A DNA stretch of 64,000 nucleotides from Rhizobium cauense (GCF_019511525.1 NZ_JAEUAT010000001.1:496001-560000); one strand, 5' to 3'; counted from the first letter of the stretch, positions 27,250 to 36,736 are shown. The notes: generated by a model not told the origin, from the letters alone. Numbers and translations: made by a program.

Positions 27250-29700
27250 ATGACGAAGGAATTGCCAAAGTCAGCCAAGGCGGTCGTTATCGGCGGCGGG
27301 ATCATCGGCTGCTCGACGGCCTACCATCTCGGTAAGCTCGGCTGGACGGATACGGTGCTGCTCGAGCGCAAGAAGCTGACCTCGGGCACGACCTTCCACG
27401 CCGCCGGGCTCGTTGGCCAGTTGCGCACCAGCGCCAACATTACCCAGCTGCTCGGCTATTCCGTCGATCTCTACAAGAAGCTTGAAGCCGAGACAGGGCT
27501 TGGCACCGGTTGGAAGATGAATGGGGGCTTGCGCCTAGCCTGCAACGAGGAGCGCTGGACCGAGGTCAAGCGACAGGCAACGACCGCGCAATCCTTCGGG
27601 CTCGAGATGCAACTGCTGACACCGCAGGAGGCCTTCGATCTCTGGCCGCTGATGACAATAGACGATCTCGTCGGCGCCGCCTTTCTGCCGACCGATGGCC
27701 AGGCCAACCCATCTGACATCACCCAGGCGCTTGCCAAGGGCGCACGCATGTCCGGTGTCTCGATTTTCGAGGATACCGAGGTTCTCGACCTCGAGATCGA
27801 CAAGGGCAGGATTCGCGCCGTCATCACCGAGCATGGCCGGATCGAGTGCGAACGCGTCGTCGTCTGCGCCGGCCAATGGACGCGGGCCTTTGCGGCGCGC
27901 TTCGGTGTCAATGTGCCGCTCGTGTCCGTCGAGCACCAGTACATCATCACCGAATCCTTCGGCGTGCCCTCGAACCTGCCGACGCTGCGCGACCCGGACC
28001 GCCTGACCTACTACAAAGAGGAGGTCGGCGGCATCGTCATGGGCGGCTACGAGCCGAACCCTATTCCCTGGGCCAGGAATGGCATTCCCGACGGCTTCCA
28101 CTACACGCTGCTCGACAGCAATTTCGATCATTTCGAGCAGATCATGGAGCAGGCGCTCGGCCGTGTCCCGGCGCTCGAAACAGTCGGCGTCAAGCAACTG
28201 CTGAACGGGCCGGAGAGCTTCACACCCGACGGCAATTTCATTCTCGGCGAGGCGCCGGAGATGAAGAACTTCTTCGTCGGCGCCGGCTTCAACGCCTTCG
28301 GTATCGCCTCCGGCGGCGGCGCCGGCATGGCGTTGGCGGAATGGGTTGCCAAGGGCGAGCCGCCCTACGACCTCTGGCCGGTCGATATCCGCCGCTTCGG
28401 CCGCCCGCATTTCGACACCGACTGGGTGCGCACGCGCACGCTTGAAGCCTATGGCAAGCACTACACGCTGGCCTTCCCCTTCGAGGAGTATTCGAGCGGC
28501 CGGCCATGCCGCAAATCGCCGCTCTACGACCGGCTGAAAGCGCAGGGGGCGTGCTTCGGCGAAAAGCTCGGATGGGAGCGGCCGAACTGGTTTGCCGATC
28601 TCTTCGCCAACGAGGAGCCGAAGGACACCTACACGTACGGCCGCCAGAACTGGTTCGAGGCCGTCGGGCGGGAACACAAGGCGGTGCGCGAGGCCGCCGT
28701 GATCTTCGATCAGACGTCTTTCGCCAAGTTCGTGCTGAAGGGGCGTGATGCCGAGGCGGGGTTGTCGTGGATCGCCGCGAACGACGTGGCAAAGCCCGTT
28801 GGCTCGCTTGTCTACACGCAGGTGCTGAACGACAAGGGCGGCATCGAGTGCGATCTCACCTGTGCCCGCGTGGCCGACGACGAGTATTACATCGTGACCG
28901 GCACCGGGTTCGCGACGCATGACTTCGACTGGATCGCACGCAATATTCCCGATGGGATGCACGCGGAACTCGTCGACGTCACCTCCGCCTATTCCGTGCT
29001 TTCGCTGATGGGACCGAATGCGCGCGCCGTGCTCGAGAAGGTGACAAACAGCGATGTTTCCAACGCCGCGTTCCCCTTCGGGCGCGTCAAGACAATCGGC
29101 ATTGCCGGCTGCCCGGTTCGGGCGCTGCGCATCACCTATGTCGGCGAACTCGGTTACGAGCTGCATGTGCCGGTCGAATACGCAACGACGGTCTATGACG
29201 CTTTGATGGCGGCAGGTGCTCCGCTGCAGCTGACCAATGCCGGCTATCGCGCGATCGAAAGCTGCCGCCTCGAAAAGGGCTATCGCGCCTGGGGTTCGGA
29301 TATCGGCCCGGATCACACGCCCATCGAAGCCGGGCTTGGCTGGGCCGTGAAGACGAGGAAGAACACGCCGTTTCGGGGGCGCGAGGCGATCGAACGGCAG
29401 CTCGCGACAGGCGTCAAGAAGATGCTCGCCTGCTTCGTGCCTGAGGATCCCGATATCGTGTTGCTCGGCCGCGAGACGATCTATCGCGACGGCAAGCGAG
29501 TCGGCTGGCTCTCCAGCGGCGGCTTCGGCTACACGGTCGGGAAGCCGATCGGTTACGGCTATGTCCGCAACCCGGAGGGTGTGACGGAGGACTTCGTACT
29601 GTCGGGCACATACGAGCTCGATGTCGCGCGTGTGCGGTTGCCTTGCCGCGTATCGCTGTCGCCGTTGTACGATCCAGAGATGGTGAGAGTGAAGGCCTGA
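27250..29700 (+). CDS. GcvT-family FAD oxidoreductase (dimethylglycine/sarcosine dehydrogenase-like)
   Basis: An 816-residue two-part enzyme. Residues 1-about 390 are a DAO-type FAD domain with VVIGGGIIGC (about 12-21) and TTFHAAGL, whose His (H50) is the residue that binds FAD covalently in DMGDH. Residues about 430-810 are a folate-binding GcvT domain (ELGYELHVPVEY, then KGYRAWGSDIGPDHTPIEAGLGWAVK). Known relatives N-demethylate dimethylglycine or sarcosine and trap the methyl group as methylene-THF. The true amine is not fixed by sequence. It starts at 27250, one base past the kinase stop. Confidence 0.9.
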   Translation: MTKELPKSAKAVVIGGGIIGCSTAYHLGKLGWTDTVLLERKKLTSGTTFHAAGLVGQLRTSANITQLLGYSVDLYKKLEAETGLGTGWKMNGGLRLACNEERWTEVKRQATTAQSFGLEMQLLTPQEAFDLWPLMTIDDLVGAAFLPTDGQANPSDITQALAKGARMSGVSIFEDTEVLDLEIDKGRIRAVITEHGRIECERVVVCAGQWTRAFAARFGVNVPLVSVEHQYIITESFGVPSNLPTLRDPDRLTYYKEEVGGIVMGGYEPNPIPWARNGIPDGFHYTLLDSNFDHFEQIMEQALGRVPALETVGVKQLLNGPESFTPDGNFILGEAPEMKNFFVGAGFNAFGIASGGGAGMALAEWVAKGEPPYDLWPVDIRRFGRPHFDTDWVRTRTLEAYGKHYTLAFPFEEYSSGRPCRKSPLYDRLKAQGACFGEKLGWERPNWFADLFANEEPKDTYTYGRQNWFEAVGREHKAVREAAVIFDQTSFAKFVLKGRDAEAGLSWIAANDVAKPVGSLVYTQVLNDKGGIECDLTCARVADDEYYIVTGTGFATHDFDWIARNIPDGMHAELVDVTSAYSVLSLMGPNARAVLEKVTNSDVSNAAFPFGRVKTIGIAGCPVRALRITYVGELGYELHVPVEYATTVYDALMAAGAPLQLTNAGYRAIESCRLEKGYRAWGSDIGPDHTPIEAGLGWAVKTRKNTPFRGREAIERQLATGVKKMLACFVPEDPDIVLLGRETIYRDGKRVGWLSSGGFGYTVGKPIGYGYVRNPEGVTEDFVLSGTYELDVARVRLPCRVSLSPLYDPEMVRVKA

Positions 29701-29723
29701 TAGGCGCGTCTCGCCCCTTGGGT

Positions 29724-29850
29724 CGTCATTCCTGTGCTTGTCACCGGAGTCCAGCCACCGCGTCGTCGTGGTGAATGACTGATTGGAAAACAGTCTCTCG
29801 CGCCCAAGGACTTGGGCGCACTGGATCCCTGTGTCAAGCACAGGGATGAC
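29724..29850. repeat. RIME-like intergenic palindromic element
   Basis: A roughly 127-bp mosaic between two genes. Outer arms 29724-29753 and 29821-29850 are inverted copies (25 of 30 bases match; core CCTGTGCTTG and CAAGCACAGG). Inside is a palindrome GCGCCCAAG-GA-CTTGGGCGC (29800-29819), and the right arm itself folds as CCCTGTG-TCAAG-CACAGGG (29827-29845). Rhizobial RIME elements have this two-palindrome style, but I matched it from memory only. It may also stop transcription from both sides, since the flanking genes converge on it. Confidence 0.75.
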
Positions 29851-29950
29851 GGCGTAGGCCGCGCTAAACCCGACCATTGCAACAGATGCAATGACGCCAA
29901 ACGGGCACGGAAAATCGGTGCTGTGACGAGCAAGCCGACCGCCGCGCCCC

Positions 29951-31408
29951 TCAAAACAGCGGGAGCCTGTTGTCCTGAATCAGGATTTCCAGTTTGTTCG
30001 CGACATCCTCGGTCCAGCCGATATTGCCCGTCAGCGCCGCTGGAAAGAGGCCTGGCAAACCGAACAAAGCTTTCGATACAGCGCCACCCTTGCGCGGTAC
30101 GTCGGCCAGCAGAGCGGCAATTTCGGCTGCACGAGGATCGCGCAGTTCGTAGCGTTCGCCCTTCCTGTCGACGCCAAGGGCGTAGCGCATCCAGGCAGCT
30201 ACCGCGATCGCATAGGTTTCCGCCTTGCTGCCATTCTCCAACGCCTCGGTCGCGGGTTCCAGCAGTCGCTGCGGCAGTTTCTGCGTCCCGTCCATGGCGA
30301 TCTGATAGGTGCGGTGGGCGATCGTCTTGTTTGCAAAGCGTGCGATCAACTCGTCGGCATAGGCCTCGAGATCGATGCCGGGAACGGGATCGAGCGTAGC
30401 AGCGGCGGCATTCATGTGACGGCGTGCCAGGGCCGCAAGGCCGGCATCATCCATGACGTCGCGGATAAATTCATAGCCACCTATGTACCCAAGATAGGCG
30501 AGCAGCGAATGCGCGCCATTGAGCATGCGTAGCTTCATCTTTTCATAAGCCGAGACTTCCTCAACCATCAGGGCGCCAGCAACCTTTTCCCATTCCGGCC
30601 GGCCATTGGCGAAGTGATCCTCGATCACCCATTGGGTGAAGGGTTCGGTCTCGATCGCCGCCAGATCCTGCCGGCCCGTCAGTCTTTCGGCATCGCGATA
30701 GGTGGCATCCGTGCTTGCCGGCGTGATGCGATCGACCATGGTCGATGGGAATGGCACATTCGCTTCGATCCACTGGCGAAGCTCCGGATCGATGCGACTG
30801 GCGAACTCGAGCACGAGCCGCTTCAATACGGCGCCGTTGCTTGGCAGGTTATCGCAGCTGAGCGGCGTGAATGGCGCTGTACCCTTGGCGCGACGGCGCG
30901 CAAGACCTTCGACCAGATAGCCGATGACGCCGCGCGGCGCATGGCGGTTGGCAAGGTCGGCGGCAATGTCGGCATGCTTCAGGTCGAGCCCACCCGTCGC
31001 GGAATCGAAGCCATAGGCCTTTTCCGTTACCGTCAGGCTGACGATGCGGATGGCCGGATCCTCGAGTCTTGCAAGCAGATCGCCGGGATTGCGGGTCGCG
31101 ACATGGGCGCGCAGGATCGGGCCAATGACATGCGCTGTTGTGCCAGACGTATCGCGCACGAGCATCGTGTAGAGCCCGTTCTGTTCGTTCAGGTGATCGG
31201 CGACATCGGCCGTGCGCAGGCTCGCGACCTCGATACCCCAATCGCCGCCGGCGACCGCAATCGCGGCATCGGTGAACGGCGCGAAGTGGGCGCGAAAGAA
31301 TGCGCCCGGGCCGAGATGCAGGATGCCCGGCTTCAATGCCTTGCGATCATAGCCGGGAAGCATTGCGGTCGGCGCCAGGCCGGAAAGGCTTGTCAGACGT
31401 TCGGTCAC
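29951..31408 (-). CDS. uxuB: D-mannonate oxidoreductase / fructuronate reductase
   Basis: A 485-residue member of the long-chain mannitol dehydrogenase family: an N-terminal GPGAFFRAHFAPF nucleotide region and the signature KMKLRMLNGAHSLLAYLG with the catalytic Lys and His. UxuB reduces D-fructuronate to D-mannonate with NADH. Mannitol 2-dehydrogenase and tagaturonate reductase look similar, but pairing with uxaC favours uxuB. The start is a GTG at 31408 that overlaps the uxaC stop by four bases (GTGA). uxuA is not in the window. Confidence 0.85.
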   Translation of the reverse strand: MTERLTSLSGLAPTAMLPGYDRKALKPGILHLGPGAFFRAHFAPFTDAAIAVAGGDWGIEVASLRTADVADHLNEQNGLYTMLVRDTSGTTAHVIGPILRAHVATRNPGDLLARLEDPAIRIVSLTVTEKAYGFDSATGGLDLKHADIAADLANRHAPRGVIGYLVEGLARRRAKGTAPFTPLSCDNLPSNGAVLKRLVLEFASRIDPELRQWIEANVPFPSTMVDRITPASTDATYRDAERLTGRQDLAAIETEPFTQWVIEDHFANGRPEWEKVAGALMVEEVSAYEKMKLRMLNGAHSLLAYLGYIGGYEFIRDVMDDAGLAALARRHMNAAAATLDPVPGIDLEAYADELIARFANKTIAHRTYQIAMDGTQKLPQRLLEPATEALENGSKAETYAIAVAAWMRYALGVDRKGERYELRDPRAAEIAALLADVPRKGGAVSKALFGLPGLFPAALTGNIGWTEDVANKLEILIQDNRLPLF

Positions 31409-32820
31409 AGCTTGTATGCCTTTTTCGCGTTTCCGTAGGAGAGTTCGCCGGCGACAATCTCGGCTTCCTTGCGAGACATCCGGTGTTCGGTCACGAACTG
31501 CGCCAGGAAGCGGCAGACCTCGCGGCGCCAGACATCGTGGCGGGCGGGGATCGACAAAAGCGCCCGCGTATCGTCGTTGAAGCCTGCGAGGTTGGCGAAG
31601 CCTGCCGTCTCCACCACCTGGTCGAGATAGCGGCGAATGCCGTTCGGGCTGTCGTGGAACCACCAGGGCGGGCCGATCATCAGGCACGGCCAATGGCCGG
31701 CCATCGGCGCCAGTTCACGGGCATAGGTCGTCTCGTCGAGCGTGAACAGCAGCACGCGAAGACCCGGCGCATGGCCGTACTTGGCGAGCATCGCGGAAAG
31801 TCCACCGACCCAATCAGTCGGCGTCGGGATGTCCGCGCCCATGTTCGGACCGCGGGTCTGGAACAGTTCACGATCAGTATTGCGGCGCGAGCCGGCGTGG
31901 ATTTGCATCGTCATGCCGTCTTCGGCCGAAAGCCCCGCCATTTCGGTGAGCATCTGGCCGCGGAAGAGCTCCGCTTCCTCGGGGCTCAGCGTGCCCTTGT
32001 GCGCCTTGTCGAGCAGGCGCTGCTTGTCGGCGAGCGGCAGGTCCGCCGTGAAAGCCGTCGGAACACCATGGTCGGTGGCGGTTGCGCCAAATTGGCGGAA
32101 ATAGGCGCGGCGCTTGCGATGGGCATCGATCAACCCATCCCACTTTGTCACGTCGCAATCGGTGAGTTCGCCCAGCCGAACGAGGTTTTCGCGGAAGCCG
32201 ACGGCATCCGGGTCGGTGACGCTATCCGGCCGGTAGGTGGTGCGAACGCGCCCGATCCATCCGTCCTTAGCCATCGTCTGGTGATGCACCAGCGGATCGA
32301 GCGCGCCTTCGGTCGTGGCGATCGTCTCGATGCCGAAACGCTTGTGCAGGGAGCGCGGACGGAACTCCGGCAATGCCAGCTGCGCATTGATATAATCGTA
32401 GAGCGCATCGGCATTCCCAGGCGTCAGCGGCTCCTCGCAGCCGAGGACGGCTGACATCGCGTGATCGACCCAGAGGCTGGACGGCGTGCCACGGAAGAGA
32501 TGGTACTGCGCAGCGAAAGCGCGCCAGATGTCGCGACCGGTGGCGACCGGCTTGCCGTCCAGGCGCGGAACGCCGAGATCATCGAGCTTGACGCCAACGC
32601 TGTGCAACATGCGGAAGAGATAATGGTCGGGGATGACGAGCAGCGACGACGCATCCTCGAATGGCTTGTCGTCGGCAAACCACGACGGCTCCGTATGCCC
32701 GTGCGGGCTTACGATGGGCAGTGCGCGAACCGTCTCGTAGAGATCGCGCGCGACCGTTCGGGTTGCCGGATCGGCCGGAAAGAGCCGGTCCGGATGAAGA
32801 AAGCCGTTTCCAACATCCAT
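31405..32820 (-). CDS. uxaC: Glucuronate isomerase
   Basis: A 471-residue full-length UxaC, the aldose-ketose isomerase that turns D-glucuronate into D-fructuronate (and galacturonate into tagaturonate). Recognisable blocks are ALPIVSPHGHTEPSWFADD near the N-terminus with the metal-site His residues, then FGIETIATTEGALDPL and GLSAEDGMTMQIHAGSRRN. It is the first gene of a two-gene leftward operon with uxuB. A candidate TetR operator lies 63 bases upstream of its ATG. Confidence 0.93.
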   Translation of the reverse strand: MDVGNGFLHPDRLFPADPATRTVARDLYETVRALPIVSPHGHTEPSWFADDKPFEDASSLLVIPDHYLFRMLHSVGVKLDDLGVPRLDGKPVATGRDIWRAFAAQYHLFRGTPSSLWVDHAMSAVLGCEEPLTPGNADALYDYINAQLALPEFRPRSLHKRFGIETIATTEGALDPLVHHQTMAKDGWIGRVRTTYRPDSVTDPDAVGFRENLVRLGELTDCDVTKWDGLIDAHRKRRAYFRQFGATATDHGVPTAFTADLPLADKQRLLDKAHKGTLSPEEAELFRGQMLTEMAGLSAEDGMTMQIHAGSRRNTDRELFQTRGPNMGADIPTPTDWVGGLSAMLAKYGHAPGLRVLLFTLDETTYARELAPMAGHWPCLMIGPPWWFHDSPNGIRRYLDQVVETAGFANLAGFNDDTRALLSIPARHDVWRREVCRFLAQFVTEHRMSRKEAEIVAGELSYGNAKKAYKL

Positions 32821-32882
32821 AAGAATTCCTCCCTGAGGGCTACCGGCCTATCCCACAAGTCGGAACGCGGCAAGGGCTTTTA

Positions 32883-32898
32883 GTAACCAAACGGTTCA
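32883..32898. promoter_or_regulatory. Candidate TetR operator, site 3, ahead of uxaC
   Basis: GTAACCAAACGGTTCA shares the GTAACY left half and the AAAC spacer with site 1 at 20034; the right half matches only in GGTT. It is the only sign that uxaC-uxuB and the importer belong to one regulon. Confidence 0.45.
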
Positions 32899-33001
32899 CT
32901 TTTGCAAAACACCCTGCCTGCCCCTCGAAATGATTGACCACACGGACTATTTCCGCTTTTCAGATGCGGACGAAATTGGCCGCTTGCGGCAAGGAGGTTC
33001 C

Positions 33002-33211
33002 ATGTCCGACGAGACAAGCCGCGTAACGAAACTCGAGGAAATCGTTGCCCACCAGGCGAAGGCAATCGAGGAGCTGTCCGATCAGCTGGCAGAACAATGG
33101 AAGGTCGTGGAGCAAACGCGCGCCAAGCTCGACAGGCTGACGGAACGGTTTCTGTCGCTTGAGGAGCAATCACTGGAAGCCCCCGCCATCACACGGCCGC
33201 CGCACTACTGA
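33002..33211 (+). CDS. slyX: SlyX family protein
   Basis: Sixty-nine residues, nearly all one coiled coil (VTKLEEIVAHQAKAIEELSDQLAEQW and on), ending in the PPHY motif that marks SlyX. The family's function is unknown; it was first seen next to slyD in E. coli. AAGGAGG 5 bases before the ATG at 33002 fixes the start. Confidence 0.88.
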   Translation: MSDETSRVTKLEEIVAHQAKAIEELSDQLAEQWKVVEQTRAKLDRLTERFLSLEEQSLEAPAITRPPHY

Positions 33212-33328
33212 CCTACCCTCGGCCCTTGTTTTTAGGCGCGGGAATACCTATTAAAAGGGCGTGAGGACGACCTCCCCCTCTATGGGCATCAACTCGGGAC
33301 GACCCGAACATTCCCAATGGGGGTTATC

Positions 33329-33766
33329 ATGCGGAAAACCGCAGATCGTATCCGTCACGCCATCAGCTTCGAACTCATCGGACTAGCCCTCGTCACTCCG
33401 CTCGGCGCGCTGGCCTTCGGCATGCCGATGGCTGACATCGGCGTGATCGGCGTTGCCGGCGCGACGCTGGCGACGCTCTGGAACTACATCTACAATCTCG
33501 GCTTCGACCACCTGATGCAGCGCCTGACCGGCGGCACGCGAAAGAGCGTCGCGATCCGCGTATTGCATGCCGTCATGTTCGAGGTGGGACTACTTCTGGC
33601 GTTGCTGCCAATGATCGCCTGGTACCTTGGCGTCAGCGTTGTTCAAGCGCTGATGATGGATGTGTCCTTCGCGCTCTTCTACATGGTCTACGCCTTCGTC
33701 TTCAACTGGGCCTACGACCGCGTATTCCCGCTGCCGGATTGGCAGCCCGTCGCCCAGCAATCATAA
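33329..33766 (+). CDS. PACE-type (paired BTP domain) membrane protein
   Basis: A 145-residue inner-membrane protein with four helices arranged as two repeats of the bacterial transmembrane pair: RIRHAISFELIGLALVTP with WNYIYNLGFD, then RVLHAVMFEVGLLLALLP with FNWAYDRVFP. This is the layout of PACE exporters such as AceI, which expel chlorhexidine and short diamines. The transported compound is not predictable here. The ATG at 33329 is preferred because TGGGGG lies at ribosome-site distance; an ATG 12 bases upstream is possible. Confidence 0.85.
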   Translation: MRKTADRIRHAISFELIGLALVTPLGALAFGMPMADIGVIGVAGATLATLWNYIYNLGFDHLMQRLTGGTRKSVAIRVLHAVMFEVGLLLALLPMIAWYLGVSVVQALMMDVSFALFYMVYAFVFNWAYDRVFPLPDWQPVAQQS

Positions 33767-33789
33767 AGCTGCTCTACCGACGAAAAGAA

Positions 33790-33819
33790 AACGGGACCGC
33801 CGTTGCCGGCGATCCCGTT
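33790..33819. terminator. Bidirectional terminator between PACE gene and gabD
   Basis: AACGGGACCGCCG (33790-33802) and CGGCGATCCCGTT (33807-33819) form a 13-bp stem with one mismatch and a TTGC loop. Leftward it is followed by TTCTTTTCG, serving gabD; rightward the T run is weaker (GATTTTCC). Confidence 0.8.
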
Positions 33820-33847
33820 GATTTTCCAGGCGCGCGCGATCAAGTGA

Positions 33848-35329
33848 TCAGACATTGCCCATGCAAAGATATTTCATCTCGAGATAGTCATCTGCACCGT
33901 GGCGTGAGCCTTCACGGCCAAGGCCGGATTGCTTGATGCCGCCGAAGGGCGCTGTTTCGCTCGACATCAGGCCGGTGTTGATCCCGACCATGCCGTATTC
34001 GAGCGCCTCGGCGACGCGCCACACCTTCTTGAGGTCGCTCGCGAAGAAATAGGCGGCGAGGCCGAATTCGGTGTCGTTGGCCTGGGCGATGACGTCCTCG
34101 ACGGTGTCGAAGCGGAAAAGCGGGGCGACGGGACCAAAGGTCTCTTCACGCGCGACCTTCATTTCGCGGGTAACGCCCGTCAGCACTGTCGGCGTGAAGA
34201 AGGTGCCGGCACCTTCGACGCGCTTGCCACCCGTGACGATCCTGGCGCCCTTCGACACCGCATCCGCGACCTGGCTTTCGACCTTCGCCAGCCCCTGCTC
34301 ATCGATCAGCGGGCCGATGGCCACGCCGGCCTTGAAGCCGTCGCCGACGGACATTTCCTCTACCTTCGCAGCGAGCTTTGCGGCAAAAGCATCGTAGACG
34401 CCGGACTGGACATACAAGCGATTGGCGCAGACGCAGGTCTGGCCGGCATTGCGATACTTCGAAGCCAGAGCCCCTTCGACGGCTGCATCGAGATCCGCGT
34501 CGTCGAAGACGATGAAGGGAGCGTTGCCGCCGAGCTCGAGGCTGATCTTCTTGATCTGGTCGGCGCACTGACGCATCAGGATACGACCAACCTCAGTCGA
34601 ACCGGTGAAGCTGATCTTGCGCACCTTGGCGTTGCCGCAGAGTTCCTTGCCGATCGCGGGGCCATCTTCACCGACGATGACGTTGAAGACGCCGGCCGGA
34701 ATACCGGCCTGCTCGGCAAGCACGGCAAGCGCCAGCGCCGACAGCGGCGTCTGCTCGGCCGGCTTGGAAACGACAGTGCAACCAACGGCGAGCGCCGGAG
34801 CAATCTTGCGGGTGATCATCGCGGCCGGAAAATTCCAGGGCGTGATGGTGCCGACAACGCCGACGGGTTGCTTGATGACGATCATGCGTTTGTCATTCGA
34901 CGGTGCGGGAATTGTCTCGCCGTAGATGCGCTTGGCTTCTTCCGCATACCATTCGACATAGGCGGCGGCATAAAGGATCTCACCACGGGCTTCCGCGAAA
35001 GGCTTGCCCATTTCAGCCGTCAGGATCGCCGCCAGCTCGTCGGCATGGGCGACCATCAGGTCGAACCACTTGCGCAGGATCCCAGCGCGTTCCTTGGCCG
35101 GGCGCGCTGCCCAGGCCGGCTGCGCGGCATAGGCAGCATCGATCGCTTCCCGCGTTTCGGCGGCCCCCATATCCGGTAGCGAGGCCAGCACTTCACCGGT
35201 GGCCGGATTGAGGACGTCGAAGGTCTTCGTGGCGCCACCGGCTGTCCAGACACCGTTGATGTAACCGGCGTCGCGCAGGAAGGGCGAAGAAAACGGAACG
35301 TGTTTTGTCAGTGCAGTCGTGAATGCCAT
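33848..35329 (-). CDS. gabD: Succinate-semialdehyde dehydrogenase
   Basis: A 493-residue aldehyde dehydrogenase. TPWNFPAAMITRK binds cofactor, LELGGNAPF carries the general base E265, and NAGQTCVCANR carries the nucleophile C299 with a second cysteine at 301, as in GabD enzymes that are redox-switched. It oxidises succinate semialdehyde, the product of GabT, to succinate. It lies 31 bases downstream of gabT on the same strand, forming a GABA-degradation operon. The ATG at 35329 follows a GGAG site and gives the usual family length. Confidence 0.92.
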   Translation of the reverse strand: MAFTTALTKHVPFSSPFLRDAGYINGVWTAGGATKTFDVLNPATGEVLASLPDMGAAETREAIDAAYAAQPAWAARPAKERAGILRKWFDLMVAHADELAAILTAEMGKPFAEARGEILYAAAYVEWYAEEAKRIYGETIPAPSNDKRMIVIKQPVGVVGTITPWNFPAAMITRKIAPALAVGCTVVSKPAEQTPLSALALAVLAEQAGIPAGVFNVIVGEDGPAIGKELCGNAKVRKISFTGSTEVGRILMRQCADQIKKISLELGGNAPFIVFDDADLDAAVEGALASKYRNAGQTCVCANRLYVQSGVYDAFAAKLAAKVEEMSVGDGFKAGVAIGPLIDEQGLAKVESQVADAVSKGARIVTGGKRVEGAGTFFTPTVLTGVTREMKVAREETFGPVAPLFRFDTVEDVIAQANDTEFGLAAYFFASDLKKVWRVAEALEYGMVGINTGLMSSETAPFGGIKQSGLGREGSRHGADDYLEMKYLCMGNV

Positions 35330-35360
35330 GTCATGTAACTCCAGGCAAAAGGCTATCGCC

Positions 35361-36638
35361 TCACTTGCCGCTTGCTTCGAGGATCGAGGCTTCCAGAATG
35401 TCGAGCGCTTCGCCGAAGACATTGTCCTGAATGGTGATCGGGGCGAGGAAGCGAATGACGTTTCCGTGGACGCCGCAGGTCAAAAGGATCAGCCCCTTTT
35501 CCAGCGCTATCAGGCGCACCTTGTTGGCGAATTCGGCGCTCGGCAGCTTCGTCGTGTTGTCGTTGAACTCGACGGCGTTCATGAAGCCCGGGCCGCGGAT
35601 ATCGACGATCTCCGGTACCTTCTCGCGGAGCGATTCGAGGCGCTGCTTGAGCCGGCTGCCAAGCTGGTTGGCGCGGTTGCAAAGATCTTCGTCCTTGATG
35701 ACGTCGAGAACCGCATGGGCGGCCGCGATGCCAAGCGGATTGCCGCCATAGGTGCCGCCAAGGCCGCCCGGTCCCGGTGCGTCCATGATTTCCGCACGAC
35801 CGGTGACGGCCGCGAGCGGGAAGCCGCCGGCAAGGCTCTTTGCCATCGTCATCAGGTCGGGAGCGACTTCATGGTGATCCATTGCGAAGAGCTTGCCTGT
35901 ACGAGCAAAGCCCGTCTGGACCTCGTCGGCGATGAGCAGGATGCCATGCTGGTCGCAGATCTCGCGCAGCGCCTTCATGAAGGAAACCGGCACTGAGTAG
36001 AAACCGCCCTCGCCCTGGACCGGCTCGATGATGATCGCGGCAACGCGCTGCGGATCGACATCGGCGGCAAAGAGCTTCTTCAGGGCAGCCAGAGACTGAT
36101 CCGGCGTGACGCCATGAAGCTCGACCGGGAACGGCACATGGAAGACATCACCCGGCATCGCACCAAAGCCAACCTTGTAGGGAACAACCTTGCCGGTCAG
36201 AGCCATGCCCATGAAGGTGCGGCCGTGGAAGCCGCCGCCAAAGGCGATGACGGCGGAGCGACCGGTGGCAGTGCGGGCGATTTTCACGGCATTCTCGACG
36301 GCTTCTGCGCCGGTCGTGACGAAGATCGTCTTCTTCGCGAAATTGCCCGGCGTCAGCGCGTTCAGGCGCTCGGCAAGGTGCACATAGTTTTCGTAGGGGA
36401 CGACCTGATGGCAGGTATGAGTGAAGTGATCGAGCTGTTCCTTGACGGCAGCGATCACGCGCGGGTGGCGATGACCGGTGTTGAGAACGGCAATGCCAGC
36501 CGCGAAGTCGATATAGCGGCGACCTTCCTTGTCCCAGATCTCGGCATTCTCTGCGCGATCGGCATAGATCTGCGTGGTCATGCCAACGCCACGGGAAATG
36601 GCGGCATTCTTCCGGTCTGTAAGGGTGGTCGCGGTCAT
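35361..36638 (-). CDS. gabT: 4-Aminobutyrate aminotransferase
   Basis: A 425-residue class III aminotransferase of typical GabT length. IADEVQTGFARTG contains the PLP-ring Asp (D238) and MAKSLAGGFPL the Schiff-base lysine (K267); GGFHGRTFMGMALTGK is the family block around 135-150. It moves the GABA amino group to 2-oxoglutarate. It is the first gene of gabT-gabD and is divergent from a MerR/XRE/cupin regulator across a repeat-rich region. 5-Aminovalerate or beta-alanine transamination cannot be excluded. Confidence 0.92.
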   Translation of the reverse strand: MTATTLTDRKNAAISRGVGMTTQIYADRAENAEIWDKEGRRYIDFAAGIAVLNTGHRHPRVIAAVKEQLDHFTHTCHQVVPYENYVHLAERLNALTPGNFAKKTIFVTTGAEAVENAVKIARTATGRSAVIAFGGGFHGRTFMGMALTGKVVPYKVGFGAMPGDVFHVPFPVELHGVTPDQSLAALKKLFAADVDPQRVAAIIIEPVQGEGGFYSVPVSFMKALREICDQHGILLIADEVQTGFARTGKLFAMDHHEVAPDLMTMAKSLAGGFPLAAVTGRAEIMDAPGPGGLGGTYGGNPLGIAAAHAVLDVIKDEDLCNRANQLGSRLKQRLESLREKVPEIVDIRGPGFMNAVEFNDNTTKLPSAEFANKVRLIALEKGLILLTCGVHGNVIRFLAPITIQDNVFGEALDILEASILEASGK

Positions 36639-36676
36639 CGGGGCGTTCCTGCGCTCTGGAATTATTGGGAAACGAT

Positions 36677-36736
36677 CTTGCATAACTTCTGCAAGACATG
36701 TAGAAAATTCCTACATTTTTCCTGCAAGAATGCAAG
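36677..36736. promoter_or_regulatory. Operator-rich region between gabT and its divergent regulator
   Basis: Two adjacent 19-bp palindromes share a 6-7-6 layout: CTTGCATAACTTCTGCAAG (36677-36695) and ATGTAGAAAATTCCTACAT (36698-36716). TGCAAG recurs at 36723-36728 and 36731-36736. The 7-base spacers and 21-bp centre spacing (two helical turns) suit two dimers bound side by side. The neighbouring regulator is the obvious candidate binder. Confidence 0.65.

Noticed and set aside
29724..29850. CRISPR or insertion sequence at this repeat
   Set aside because: There is no regular repeat-spacer pattern and no transposase; inverted arms with internal palindromes fit a RIME-like element better.
27535..29877. 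Long open frame on the minus strand across the DMGDH-like gene
   Set aside because: It is a GC-driven shadow of a gene with clear FAD and GcvT motifs on the plus strand; its own translation shows no domain.
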